Assembly: GCA_018268695.1 (NCBI GenBank)
Contig: JAFDWD010000005.1
Span: forward strand, 1 to 59,522
Reading direction: 5' to 3'
DNA length: 59,522 nt
From: Actinomycetota bacterium
Lineage (GTDB): Bacteria; Actinomycetota; Thermoleophilia; Solirubrobacterales; 70-9
Shown: positions 11,901 to 23,411 of the stretch, one piece after another
How positions within the stretch are numbered: the stretch's first letter is position 1
Layout of the letters: each line of letters begins with the position of its first letter
Translations under genes and position numbers: made by a program
Notes under the pieces: generated by a model
What the model saw: the letters and a program-made list of their open reading frames with translations, nothing else
Database searches by the model: none
What the model was told of the DNA's origin: nothing

Positions 11901-12385
11901 ACGATGAGATTTTTGTATTCTAGGATGTCAGACTCGCTCTATGGAAGAGTGGAGAGCTTTTTCTTAAGCCAACCTTCGAGTTCCTTGAGGGTGCTCCGGT
12001 GACTGAACCGAGAATATACCCTACTAGTTGACGATGAAACACTTATTTTTAACTCAGGCACATTGTTCTGACAATTGATCTCAATTTTCCTTTGTTCTTC
12101 CTCAATCTTATCCGCGATTTCGAAAGAGAGCTGAGGTGACAACAGGGAAGGAATCCCGAAAATATGAGACCGTGCTCGCAAAACAGAATCGTTGCCTTCG
12201 TACTGAATAGGATTCTCGCCTTTGAGGACCGCCAATTGATCTGGAAAGCTGTTCTTGATTTAGTGACGCATCTTCAGAACATGTTCTGCATCCTTCCGAT
12301 TGATTAAAGGTGAGGTGGTTGCCAAAAACTGATGGAGAGAACTTTTACGAGTATGATTTTGGGGAGATAGCTGCTGAAATTTCAT
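8915..12385 (-). CDS. Large coiled-coil protein, UAR-rich and AT-rich gene
   Basis: A single frame of 1156 residues without TGA, containing about 30 UAR codons, so with a standard code it breaks into fragments. Start MKFQQLSPQN, then a helical part (residues about 100-400, heptads such as LSDRLKKTIRSNKELKQE), a long Ser/Asn/Pro-rich disordered part (about 420-700, e.g. KRYTVSPSYNP), and a C-terminal alpha-helical repeat-like part (LLKYYRKLKVL, FLRNLQPLP, LLHLLLF). The family is not recognised. Near the 3' end an 18-nt GTAATT...AAG stretch could be an intron without effect on the frame. Base composition is more AT-rich than its neighbours. Confidence 0.75.
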
Positions 12386-12697
12386 TGATAAAGTTCCATA
12401 AAAGGAAATTGGTCGGAACGTTTATGAAGTATATGTTCTCAGTCAATAGCAGTTGGATAAAGCAGAGCCACTCCCACTCCCGACTTCCATGCTTTTAGCG
12501 GATAATACGACGAGACCATACTGGCAACTTACTCAATATCGCAGAGCCGTAGAGGTGCGATCATTTAAGCTCACTACTTCTATCGAAGTGGGTTGCGTAT
12601 GCTAGGCTTAAATTGATCTTGTTGTTTGATTCCGAAGTTTTGCCGGGATGACTCGGTCGGTTTGGTCTTCGGAGCGTTTATAACGAATATTTTAAAT
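12386..12697. other. 312-bp divergent intergenic region
   Basis: Lies between the start codons of the large coiled-coil gene (minus) and Fused (plus). A TTTATAACG element near 12679 and AATATTTTAAAT directly before the Fused ATG fit the local promoter type. A plus-strand ORF from ATG 12424 to a TGA near 12646 (about 74 codons with two UAR) crosses most of it, but nothing else supports it as a gene. No RNA gene is recognised. Confidence 0.4.
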
Positions 12698-15600
12698 ATG
12701 AAAGTGAGGCAGGTAGGGAAATATCTTACGCACGAACTCATCGGTGAGGGATCCTTTGGAAAGGTGTACCGAGGGGTGGACCCCACCACTCAAGAAATTG
12801 TGGCCCTGAAGTTCATTCTAAGGAAGGGCAAAAACCGGAAAGAGCTTGAAGGTCTCCGCCAGTAAATCGAGATCCTCAAAAAACTCAAGCACGAGAACAT
12901 TATCCAGCTCAAGGACCACATCGAAACCCAAAACGAGATTATTCTGGTGACTGAGTACGCCGGTCGTGACCTGGCCTCCATCTTGGAAAAGCAGCGCCGG
13001 TTGAAGTCAGAAGAAATCAGGCACTACCTTAGACAGATAGTGTCGGCGCTCTCGTACCTGGACCAGAGTCGCATTGTGCATCGAGACCTCAAACCCCAAA
13101 ACATTCTCATCCGAGACGGAATTGTGAAGTTGTGCGACTTTGGATTCGCGAGGAAGATGTCGCCAGCTACAATTTGCCTGCACTCGCTCAAAGGCACGCC
13201 TCTCTACATCGCTCCTGAAATCATCAGTTAAAAACCGTACAACCACAAGATTGATATCTGGTCGTTGGGAATCATTCTGTATGAACTTTCAACAGGAATC
13301 CCACCTTTCCATGCCGATACGTACTACAAGCTGCTGCCGAAGATCCTCCACGACAAGGTCAAGTACCCCAAGGACATGGACGTTGAGCTGAGGGAGCTTA
13401 TCGAGGGCATGCTGCAAAAATCACCAGGGAGTCGTTACGACTGGTAGCAGATTAATACGCATCCGTTTCTGAAGGGAATCCCAGTCAACAACAGACTGCC
13501 GCTATCGTAAGTCTCGGACATTAACAACCGAGGAGACTCGCAACTTGAGAAGGATTTTCCTTTGGATGCAGACGTGATGAAACCCAGCAATCTCGCCAAC
13601 CACCAAAACAGAGTCGAAATCGAATAACTCAAGCAGTATGAGGAAGACTTGAAGAACAATCGCATCAACGGCAAGGATCTGAAGTGCAACGTAATTTTCT
13701 ATCACAAGCTGGTATCCTTGTTTACGTTCTTCAGTAAAGGCGAGAAGGTTGGAAGGGACTGTCTGACGATTGCGTTCCGAGTGCTCACTATGCTCATTAC
13801 GCGAGTGAAACTGGACGTTGATCAACGCGAAGACGATATCACCAAGAAGAAGGACTTGCTAATGTCGGTGGTCAACCTAGTGCCTTGCGCCGAGGACGAT
13901 GAACTGCTTGCTCAGATTTACAACCTCATTGCCTATCTGCTCAAGAACAATTTTGATGCTGTGCAAGTCGATCACGAGCCAGCCGAGTCTGTAGTGGAGT
14001 TCACGCAAAGCGTCCTCCAAAGGGAGAAGCTTGCCCAGCCCACACTCATCAACCTGCTGAAGTGCATTGGAATCCTCGCCAACCAAGCTGTGCTCACGTT
14101 GGCTTCTTCCGAGGAGCTTCTGAAGCTGGTCCTGCAAATGAGGCTGCTGACTTCGATCGCCAGCAAGTACCAGCCAGAACGTGAGTACATAATTGTGCTG
14201 TAGTGCATCGAGAAGTTCATCCACCCACTGAAGGTCGATCAACCTTTCCTTCCGAAGATGCAGACTCTGGTGCACTCGTTGCGAGTCGACGCTGCGTACG
14301 GCTTTATCGAGAATGGGCTGATACCCGTCCTAGCGAAGGCGGTGGAGGGCTACACTCTTCAGGACATGGAATTCTTCTGGCACGTGTTCTACGAGTGCGT
14401 GAAGGTGTCTGGCGACTTCCGCAGAGCTGTGCTAGCTTGCAGGAACTGGCAGCAGCTGCACAACAAAAACAGGCAGTATTCAATGGGAGTCAACTACTGT
14501 CTCATGAAGGACGAAAAGCAGCAGCTGGTGAGTCTCGATAGCATCAAACAAGAGGTGACGCAGCCCGAATGGGCAGCAGAAAATGAGCTGTCCAGAACGT
14601 TCCAAATTGCCATACTGCACATGGCTCTGCTCAGCAAACCAGAGTCCAGACAAAGATTCGAGCTAAATAAGCTCCTTTTGCGAAGAGCAGGTGAGCTATT
14701 GATGGTGGACGACCTCAAGAAGACAAAGGCAGTCGAAACTGTTGAGGGATGGGCCTTCGGACAGCCATACTTCCGCTTCGACGACATCCTTTCAGACATG
14801 CTCGCGAGCATTTCATAACAGTAGAGAGCCTTTGACAAAGACAAAGAAATCCCACAGATCTGGGAGCAAACCAAGGTGTACGACAGCATCGTAAGAGTCA
14901 AGAATGGACTGATCAACTTGAGTACCGGGTCCTTCTGTCGCATACTGCCGCATCTGCTGGGCTACCTACGAGAAGGCAACAACAACAAGCGTCTAGTGGC
15001 GAGTCTCATCGACAGCCTGCCTCTAATCCTCAACGAAGAAGAGCTCATGAAAGTTAAGGAGGATCTTGGAGACGAGCAGCAGATAAACTTCCTCATTAAC
15101 TGCTTTTCGTTGATGCGCGAACTCTTCCTCCGCGACGAAAAGCGCATGACAGAATTCTACGGAAAGGCTGAGAGCCTCAACTTGCACAGACTGATCGTGT
15201 CTGACTATATGCTGACTGACCGGATGCTGGTGCACTCACTGCCTGTCTTGCTTAAGATCCTGCAGAAAAGCTCCGCTAACAGCAGTGCGCTCGACTATAT
15301 GGCCATTAGTGGGCTGCAACGACTCAAAAAGCTTGCTCTGCACTCCAACCCCGACATCGTGCTGGAACTGGTACAAATTGTATCTCACCTGGCACGATCG
15401 AAAGTGGACTACTACCCCAACATCGTCCAGATGGGAATCGTCGAGCACCTCCCTCGGTATCTAGCTTCGTCCAACGATATGGTCCGCGAAAAGACGCTGA
15501 ATCTGTTGGGTAACCTCGCGAAGCACAACACCCAGTTCTTCGATGACTTCGTCAAGTACCGAGTTATAGCCGCCATATCCACCACCGTTAACCCAAAGAG

Positions 15601-16048
15601 CGGCAACCACTAGAAGATTCTCAAGAACATCATCTACGCGATCGGCAACATCAGTTACTATAACGAACAGTACTTTTTGAGTTACCTTAGGTTCCGCGAT
15701 GACATTAGACCGCTTATACCGCACTTTGCGACCATCCTCAGCACAGAAGACGAGCATCTCATGAGCAATACCATCAGCACCCTGTCTAATCTCTTGCGGC
15801 ACAGCAATGCCTACCTGAAGGATCTCACTGCCAACAAGATCGTTCAGCGAATTCTCGACATCATCCGCGTTACGAAGAGTCAGAACATTCTCGTGTTCGG
15901 CCTCAACTTCCTTCAAAAGGCCGTGCAGTATCCCGAATTCGTTGGGCAGTTCCGAGAAGAAATCTTGGGAGTGGTCCGCGGGCTGTCGGTGGGCCCTTCC
16001 GAGGGCGAGGCCTCGAAAAAGCTCAAGAAGATAATGGAGAAATTGTGA
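12698..16048 (+). CDS. STK36: Fused/STK36 family kinase with helical repeats
   Basis: 1116 residues in one uninterrupted frame (UAR = E). Kinase domain at about 8-255: GEGSFGKVY, Lys38 in VALKF, HRDLKPQN at 128-135, DFGFAR from 147, GTPLYIAPE. The closest family is Fused: KLCDFGFARKMS and PYNHKIDIWSLG follow STK36 nearly word for word. TAA codons encode residue 56, aligned with the invariant alpha-C Glu, and residue 178, aligned with the Glu before RPY in STK36. The rest is armadillo/HEAT-like helical repeats, as in STK36. In ciliates and animals Fused acts in central-pair assembly of motile cilia. Confidence 0.93.
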
Positions 16049-16096
16049 GTGCACCGAACGGATTCTCGATTGACACGTCGATAAACTTAATTATAC

Positions 16097-16938
16097 ATGC
16101 TTTGGCTTCTAATCATATTGGTAAGTCTGAAAGCGTGTCTAGCAGACGACAAGCAAGTAATCAGCAGCTCAATCAAGCACATCACCGATGATACCTTTAC
16201 CAGTATAACTGGCGCTGGCAGACCTTTTAACGCGTCGAAGTAGAAGTTAAGCGCGGATTGGTTCATCATGTTCTATTCGCCAACATGTCCTCACTGCAGA
16301 GAGACCATGCCCCACTGGAACGATTTCGCGGATGCTGTGAAGTTCGGCAATGTTACAGTTCCAAAAGGCCTTGAGCTTGCAGTCGTGAATTGGTAGGTGT
16401 GATCTAAATCAGCAAAGACAATAAACAACTGTGCAAAGAGATGGGTGTGAAAGCATACCCTGCGTTTATCTTACTCCGACGTAACCACACGTCAGTCGTG
16501 TACAGCGAGGGCGAACGCACCAAATAAGAGTGGGTTAAGTTTGTTCAATCCCAGCTAAAGGAATCTGAAGTCAAAGGGTTGGGACTTCTTGAAGAAGGTG
16601 CTGATAAGGCGGCAGTTAGCAGCAATCCAAAAGCAGCGCCTAGCCTAACGAGTGTAAATAGCAGCGGTTCTCCATCAAAGAAGAACAAGTTAAAATAAAA
16701 ATCTAACCCCGAGGCTAATGAAACAATAGTAACCAAGAGTTGGAAGCGCATGACTGAGCTGTCTGCGGTAACGTTTGGTGTGATATAGTTCCAGTGGTTC
16801 TAGCTGCTAATAATTTTGAGCACGTCTGCAGGCATCGTATACCTGCTGTTTTTCGCGGAGGAGGGTCTTGAATTCAAACGGATAGATAACCAACGCCACG
16901 AAGAGATGCGGACGATAGGGTTGCGCGAATAACTATGA
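16097..16938 (+). CDS. Thioredoxin/PDI-like single-pass membrane protein
   Basis: 273 residues after removing a 20-nt intron at 16393-16412. N-terminal signal peptide (MLWLLIILVSLKACLA), thioredoxin fold with active site SPTCPHC (CxxC) at about residue 66, then CKDNKQLCKEMGVKAYPAF with the cis-Pro motif. A Ser/Lys-rich linker leads to a transmembrane helix (FQWFELLIILSTSAGIVYLL) and a short charged tail. This is the layout of TMX-type or PDI-like oxidoreductases of the ER, which form or rearrange disulfides. The CPHC site is the DsbA-like, more oxidising variant. ATTATAC lies directly before the ATG. Confidence 0.85.
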
Positions 16939-17012
16939 CTTTTGATCGGCATATAAGATATGAATGGAGTGTGCGACGATAGTCAGTATTTGCACATTCA
17001 TAACGAATCACA

Positions 17013-18482
17013 ATGACTCAGGAAGCACTCAAAAGAATTGAACTCATCTTCCAAACCGAAATAAAGATTCTCAAGTACCCCTACCCAGGTCTGTCTCATT
17101 TCTGTCTTCGCTCGCCTCGACAATTCCTCCGAGATTTCTTCGCTGCGCCCAACTGTCTCGAAGGACTCGAACGGCTCGATTTTATGAGGGTTGGAGGGCT
17201 GCCTCGCGTTGGCAACAACAACCTCCGCATGGTTTACCTTTGCATACTCATCTTGGCCTACGAAGACTCTTCCATGCGTCTGCTGAAACGAATAAAACAC
17301 ATTGCCTACGACGAATCGCAACCACTTGCCTACCTCAGCAGATAAGCAGTGCCTGAAGAGTTCCGCGGCTGCTACGAAGATAAACAGCTTCGAAAGCTGT
17401 TAGTGGAGTTCTTCCATTTGGTTGCTAACCGAAGAAGCGCTAATAAGGTCATTAGGTTTCTGGAGAGCCATCCGATCCTCGACTTTGCTTTTCAACTGCT
17501 ATTCAAACGTCTCTTCTACGGGAGGACGCCAAATAACGAGCTGTTCTCGACCGAAATCCAAACCGTCGATCTCATCGCAGTCCTATTCGAAAAGCTTGAG
17601 CTGAAGCCGGATATTTCTAACCGCAGGATGAGGATCGGCGAGTACCGCTACCTGGCCGAGGACGATTTTTACACCTACATGACCTATCATCGACAAGACG
17701 ATTTGGATATCGACTTCACCTAAGAAGACATGAGCAGCTCCGACAGCGAAGAAGAGAGCTACACCACTCGCACAACGATGAAGGTAGACAGCATGAAGGA
17801 GTCCCATTGCGGTTCGAACCAAACCAAAGTGACTGAGGAAGAAGATCCCGGAAGATGGAGCACCCCCGTGAAGCACGAAGTTCCTATGAGCCATTCCATG
17901 ATTCCAAATCGAGAAACAATGCAAGCAGAAGTAACATTGAGACAATTCAAGGGCTCAGCTGTTTTCGACAGCAAAAACAACAAAACAATAGGGGGACTCG
18001 AATAGTACGAGAGCAGATGCGGATAGATTAAGGATAAGCTAAGAAAGCTGGAGTCGGATGTCGAGCTTTACAACAAGCCAAGCGAAAAGATCAAAGACGA
18101 AAAGGAAGAAGGAACCATCAACGGCAAAATATTTCCGCTCTGTTTCAAAGAAAGGCAGAGCGAGCGCAAGTCGAGCGAGCACTTCGATACTTCGTTCTTC
18201 CAAGAAAAAGGAAAGAATTCGGCTGTTCGTCCAAGTTGCAACCAAACATCCACGTTCATTCGGTCGGGCGATCTTCCTCCGCGGCCACCTCCCAAAATCG
18301 AAACGAAGTCGAGCAAGGAACTCCTGAAGGAAACATCTGTCTTTAGAATGTCGTCGACTCTGGAACTCGCCAACCACTCGCACCATCGAACCAACTCGAT
18401 GGACGACCAGAACCCCAAGGGCGGTTCTTCCAGTCTCCTCTTAAAGGTCAACCCAAAGAAAATCATGGTCCGCAAAATATGA
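17013..18482 (+). CDS. Unknown protein, helical N-terminus and disordered tail
   Basis: 489 residues, no intron found. The first ~235 residues look folded and mostly helical (YPYPGLSHFCLRSPRQF, VYLCILILAYED, LLVEFFHLVANRRS, FAFQLLFKRLFYG). The remainder is acidic, then Ser/Lys/Arg-rich and probably disordered (EDMSSSDSEEES, RPPPKIETKSS). Four UAR codons are read as Glu. No family is recognised. It ends 37 bp before the stop of TGS1 on the other strand. The start is the first ATG of the frame; other nearby ATGs run into TGA. Confidence 0.75.
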
Positions 18483-18519
18483 TTTGCATTCCGCCTGTAT
18501 CTATTCTAGTTGGGTGGGA

Positions 18520-19539
18520 TCAGTACAGTGTTAGCTTGTGAGCATTCTGTCGCCTATTCTGAAACCCGCCAGGCGACTTGTTTGTGAAGTAGATTTGTCT
18601 CAAAACTGAAAGAGGATCAGTGCGATAGGCTTTTTTCACCCGTTCAGAGTCCTCCTTGGACTCGCACTTGAGCGAAGCGTACAGCATCTGGTAGATATTA
18701 GCAGTCATGATCCGGGTGAAAGGCTCATCGCCAACAAAGACGAACAACTGAGAACCGACCTCGTTAAACATGACTCTGACGATCTGCGCCAATGGCGTTC
18801 CGTAGGCCCTAGCGACCACCTCCATAAGGTTGCGGATGTTTGTATTCTTGGGCATCTGTAGGATGAGGTTGTTGCTGAACAGGCGTGCGTGTCGCAGGAT
18901 ATCGGAGAGTTTTGGCTGCATAATACTATCAAGTTGCTCCCTGTCATATAGTTCCAGGTTGGTGCCGCCCCAGGGCGGACACAATATTACCAGATCGGTT
19001 TTAAAGGGCTTCATGTTGAGGAAGTCTTGGCACATGAACTCGATGTTGGTTTGGTCGACTCCGTATACCGACAGGTTGTTGCGCAGCATCTCTATCTTGG
19101 TGGGGTCGAGGTCATTGACGATGTAGCGATGGGCAATGCAGCTAAGATGAACAGCGATTCCGCCTACTCCTACGAAGGGCTCGAGGATGCTGTTCAGATG
19201 GATTTTGGACTCAAGCAGGCGGTTCTTTAGCCACTTCGAGATGGGCTCTGCAACCACCGAATACCAGCTCTCCTCGTCCAGCAGGATGCCATCATCGAAC
19301 TTCTCGAACAGGAAGAATCGCTTGATGAAGTACTTTCGGATGTTTCGGTTGATGCCGAGCGTGGATCGCTGCTCCTTGCTGCCGTAGTCGTATTGGGCAT
19401 ATGAATAAGCGAAGTGCTCCGTGGTTATCTTGACGATGCCCACCAACTACTGTTCTGGGAGCTCAACGAACACGGGATCCTTTGCGACGTAGCGATCAAC
19501 ATCGTTCGTAGAGGTGCGTTCAGACGGCTCCGAATCCAT
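18520..19539 (-). CDS. TGS1: Trimethylguanosine synthase
   Basis: 339 residues, one frame. Class I methyltransferase core: EPFVGVGGIAVHLS (motif I), YIVNDLDPTKIEMLRNN, and CPPWGGTNLELYD, the (S/D)PPWGGxxY-type motif that binds the cap in TGS1. TGS1 turns the monomethyl cap of snRNAs, snoRNAs and telomerase RNA into the 2,2,7-trimethyl cap. The upstream extension from MDSEPSE to PEQE is set by an ATG 9 bp downstream of ATTATAAT; it includes one TAG read as Glu. The protein lacks the long N-terminal region of the animal enzyme, as in other protists. Confidence 0.9.
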
Positions 19540-19548
19540 CCCGCAACT

Positions 19549-19556
19549 ATTATAAT
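19549..19556 (-). promoter_or_regulatory. ATTATAAT element of TGS1
   Basis: Perfect palindromic ATTATAAT ending 9 bp upstream of the TGS1 ATG, inside the 37-bp gap to the stop of the next gene on the same strand. Confidence 0.5.
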
Positions 19557-19576
19557 CGAAGGAGACTCAAAAACTA

Positions 19577-20245
19577 TCAAGCAGCAGGGTCCGCCGGTGG
19601 CTCGGGGACAGCCGCTGATTCTGAACTCTGGTATTCGTCTATTTTGACGATTTGGCACTGTCTTCGTACGAAGTAGCTGCAGACGAAGCTACGAATGAAC
19701 GCCAGCGCAAAGATCACGCTGGTCGGAACTGCGATCATATAGCAAATGGTCGCGAGTGAGTACTTCATTGTTTCCGGCGGGCTTTCCTGGTCGGCAGTTA
19801 TTCCACGAGAAAGCAGTATTCCACAGGCGATAGCGCCCACCACGAAGAACCCAATGAAGAACAGTTAGAGCACGATCTCAGCTCGGCAGGTGTCCATGCG
19901 CGCGTACTCGTCGCAGCTGAAGCTTTCCGTGATGTGAGTGTGAAATATGAATTGGTGCTTGCACATCTCGCAATCAATGCGCAGGAACTGCCGCAGCACT
20001 CCGTCCTTGTCCTCCGAACGCTTCTCGATCCATATCTTGAGGCACTCGAAGTGCACGAAAGCTGCGCTTCCGCAGCACTTGCAAGGACGAATCAAATTTC
20101 CGCCAGCTTCAATACAGATTCGACACTCCTGCCGCTGCTCCAGCGGTTACCTCTGCTGGATGGCCAGGCTTGTTATTTCGAAAGGCGCCACTTCATTCAC
20201 TGGATGAACTCTGCCGGACCGCAGCCCACCGTCTAAACTCGCCAT
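19577..20245 (-). CDS. RING-CH (MARCH-type) membrane ubiquitin ligase
   Basis: 222 residues. C4HC3 RING-CH domain at about 45-105: CRIC, CKCCG, HFEC, then Trp in LKIWIEKR and CEMC, in MARCH order. Two transmembrane helices follow (ELFFIGFFVVGAIACG and SVIFALAFIRSFVC), as in two-span MARCH ligases that ubiquitinate membrane proteins in endosomes, ER or mitochondrial outer membrane. Two UAR codons are read as Glu, one at the border of the first helix. The start is the first ATG upstream of the RING; the gene ends 37 bp before TGS1 begins. Confidence 0.88.
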
Positions 20246-20296
20246 CGAATAGAAGTGCAGATTTAATTGAGGGCAGAATAGAAAATTAAAGAAACG

Positions 20297-21490
20297 TCAC
20301 GGGTGCATTCGAACCAGCTTCACTTCTACTGTTCTTTCAATACCCAGCAGTCTTTCAGCAGGTTACTCAGCAAGCCGCCGCAGCCGGGCTAACGCACTCT
20401 CGCCCATGCTAATGACATACTCAGTTTCTGCTGATATAGCCTTGAAATCGTAGCTGAATTCCTAACGCACTTGACTGCTCTTCTCATACTTGCGTTTTTG
20501 CAAGCGTCTCGGTACCTTTCGCTTGGTCTTCATTTCCGGCAGCTGCTATGGCATACGATCGAAGTAAGTGATTATCTTGAGCTCGCTTGCCGAACTGTTT
20601 GTCTTCCAAAAGTTTTCGTTCGGTGGCCGGTCTTCTGCTTGGATGTCAGACATCTCCCGAACGCGATGATCCCGGAGGCACAGGTAAGTCCAGTCTGAAG
20701 AGGGATCGTCGTTGCGTACCAGACAGATGGGTTCCTGTTCGTTAACCTTGAATTTCTGCTCCTTGATGATTTTGCTGTCGAGTTGATACATCACAAAGCT
20801 GACTTCAAAGAACTCTCCCAGCAGCCAGAGGATGTCGAGTTCAGGGTCTGTGCGCATTTCGTAGACAGAGTAGTCTTCGATTTCCATTTCGTACAGCAGA
20901 CTCAACCTTTTAACCAGCTTCCTGAGAAGCAGCACGAAGGCAAACAGGAACACCGGAAACTTGTTGAGGACTTGCAGCACTACAGTATCGGCGGAGTAGA
21001 TGTTGGGCTACTGTAGCTCTCGCTCGATCAGCCGGAAGAATTTGGCCAACACCTCCTTTAAGTGTTCCGACGTAGCCACGCCTGAGTACGCTTCTGGGAC
21101 ATCTTCGATTCCCAAGCAGAGATCTTCGAGCTCATCAGTGTAAAGGATTGTTTTCAGTTCGAGCAGCTTCGTGCGTTTTTTTTCAGCTCGAACGCTATAG
21201 AGGTTGCTGGCCAAGGCATACACCAGGCATTCGTAGAGAGTTTGGCTGGTGCGTACTGCTACTGGAAACCTTGAAGACAACTCTTCGTTGAGTTCGTAAT
21301 CGTCTGTGGCGGTCTCCGCGAAAACAGTGCTGCCGGTCTCAATGCCAATCTCCTCGACAGGCGCCTGATTTAAGATCAGTAGGCGATCCTCGATCTTTTT
21401 GAGTTCTTCGAGTGCGGTGTTTCTCACGAGAGTCTGTTTGCGTTGGCGACACTCCTCGAAGCTGAAGCTTTCGCCTGCTCCTTCCTGCAT
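20297..21490 (-). CDS. Unknown, mostly helical protein
   Basis: 397 residues, five UAR codons read as Glu. N-terminus acidic and helical (FEECRQRKQTLV, LEELKKIEDRLLIL), then a region with TLYECLVYALASNLYSV and LDILWLLGEFFEVSFVMYQL followed by short strands (EPICLVRNDD, DWTYLCLRDH), and a basic tail (KTKRKVPRRLQKRK). The middle recalls OTU-type deubiquitinases in layout, but I cannot see the catalytic Asp-Gly-x-Cys, so I do not call it one. It shares a 33-bp divergent promoter region with the next gene. Confidence 0.75.
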
Positions 21491-21523
21491 AAATTTACTT
21501 GCTGACTGGTTAATTTATATTAG
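21491..21523. promoter_or_regulatory. 33-bp divergent promoter region
   Basis: Entire interval between two start codons pointing away from each other. It contains TTAATTTATATTAG next to the plus-strand ATG and, read the other way, AAGTAAATTT next to the minus-strand ATG. Confidence 0.5.
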
Positions 21524-23393
21524 ATGAATCGAAAAGGGGATCCCCGCAGTGCCGCCAGTCTCCACTCGCGCAAGGTACTGCATGTCTGAAGTAGATCAGC
21601 GAGTCCGCAACAGTCCTCTCTCGACACCAGAACAACTATCTCGAACAAATCAGCAAGTGCCAATTGGAGAGTCAACCGAGCATTCTTCAGCAACTACTCA
21701 ATCAACCGCCGAGCCGATGCAATGCTTCGAAGCCTCGTCTCGGGCTGAAGGTCGACGTTGAGGCACTTAAGGAGGAGCGCTACCGTCTCAAAAAAGAAAA
21801 TGCCCATCTGCAGAAGCAGCTTGAGCTGAGCCGCCTTCAATGCAACTCTCAGAACACTGAAATTAAGCGGCTGAAGGAGTTTTAAGAATATTTCGAAGGT
21901 ATCACTAAAGGCGAACTCAAGGATACCGCCCAAGCAGGCAGCAGCAAATCCGCGAAACACGAAAGCTTAATGGTCGAGAACCAGCGCAGACAACTCGGGG
22001 CACTTAAGAACGCAATGCTAGAGAAGGACGCCGAGATCGCTCGTTTGAGGAAGCTGCCTGCTAACAACGTCCTGCAGGAAATGGAAGTTGAGCGGCAGGA
22101 GCTTATCGAGGAAACGATGCGCCTCAAATCGTACATCAACAGCAGACTTCAGCCGGTGCCCGAGTCTCTGGAGATGGTGGAGGAGCTGCTGAAGGTGATG
22201 CGCGAAGAAAACGAAAAGCTAAAATGCAGCCTGCGTTTATGTGAGCACGAGAAGTCTCTTGTGCGGGCAAAGAGAAGCATCCTGAAGAAGGAGAAGAAGT
22301 CGCTGGAGCAACAGCTGAGGGAGCTGACTGGAAAGCTCTCAGAAAAGAGCTGCCAGGTGGAGCTGCTCAATCACGAAAACAAGAACCTGCTGCTGAGGAA
22401 GATTAACCAGCTGAAGCTGATGCAGGACGAGAGGGACCGCGACGAAATCGATCGACTCAACAACCACATCGATTCGCTGACGGCCAGCAAGCGGTCTTTG
22501 GAGAACAGCAACACGGCCCTGCGAGAGTAGGTGCTGGCCCTCAAAGAGAAGTACAAGATGAGCGTCCAGAGCGAGAATAAGACGCAGGAGAACTATGATA
22601 CCATGCTCAAGAGCTACCAGGAACAGCTCGAGCAGAGCCAGGAAGAACTCAAGAACTTCAAGGAAAACTACTTGCGTTCCGCCACCATCTCCAACTTCGA
22701 AAGCTCCTCAAAAGATCGCTGGTCGGTCAAGACCAGGCACCTAGAAAGCAGAGACAACATCGTCATCGAGACCGAAAGTCTCAAGCACACCCGGCCCGTG
22801 AGAGTCTCCTAGCTACGCGCTGAGATCCTCCACCTCAAGGTGTGCATGATTAAGTACCAGCTGTGCTTCGAGCAGCTGATGCCCCAAGAGTGGTACAGCG
22901 AGAACGAACTGTTCCAGATGTTCAGCGGCGCCCCGTTTTTCCTTCCAGAAGAGAACATCGACAAGCTCGTCAGGTATCTGTGCGAGGACAGCAGCGAAGT
23001 CATCGGCGGGTGCAGGGTGCAGTCCCAGCGTATGCTGCATACCATGCTGAAGACTATTGTTCCGCATTGCGAACTCATCCAGCAGAAGCGGCAGACCATC
23101 CTGGAGGATTGGACACAGGTAGTTCTGTGCTGACACAGACAATAAAGCTCTACGGGGAGCGTCTCTTGAAGGAGGTGTCCGATCTTGCGAGGAGGCAGAG
23201 CTGCGCTCGCTTTGAAGAACTAGAGCAGATACTGAAGGAACTGCGAATACGCAAGTCCCAGGAAGAAATGGATCTGCTGGCCTCTGAAATCTACGAAGGC
23301 AAGTTTGGCGAAGAAGGCAAGTTCGTCGTGAATACGCTCATGGAATTTTTGCAGAGAAGCCTGCGCCAGGAGATCTGCGTCGAGCAACTCTGA
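21524..23393 (+). CDS. Coiled-coil protein, probably centrosomal/ciliary
   Basis: 609 residues with two 20-nt introns, 21575-21594 and 23119-23138; each contains TGA or shifts the frame if kept. The first exon codes only 17 residues. Residues about 90-400 are an almost continuous coiled coil (VEALKEERYRLKKEN, EIARLRKL, LLNHENKNLLLRKI). The C-terminal ~190 residues are less regular and may be folded (MPQEWYSENELFQMF, MLHTMLKTIVPHCE, LMEFLQRSLRQEI). Family not recognised. It is followed after 18 bp by DRC12, which suggests no co-transcription but very tight packing. Confidence 0.82.
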
Positions 23394-23400
23394 TAATATA
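23394..23400 (+). promoter_or_regulatory. TAATATA element before DRC12
   Basis: TAATATA directly after the upstream TGA and 11 bp before the ATG; the whole intergenic space is 18 bp. Confidence 0.4.
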
Positions 23401-23411
23401 ACTTCATCGAT

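Noticed and set aside
12310..12648. Plus-strand ORF before Fused
   Set aside because: Partly antisense to the coiled-coil gene start, no promoter element at its ATG, no recognisable family.
20297..21490. OTU-type deubiquitinase
   Set aside because: Secondary-structure pattern is suggestive but no catalytic Asp-Gly-x-Cys or C-terminal His motif is visible.
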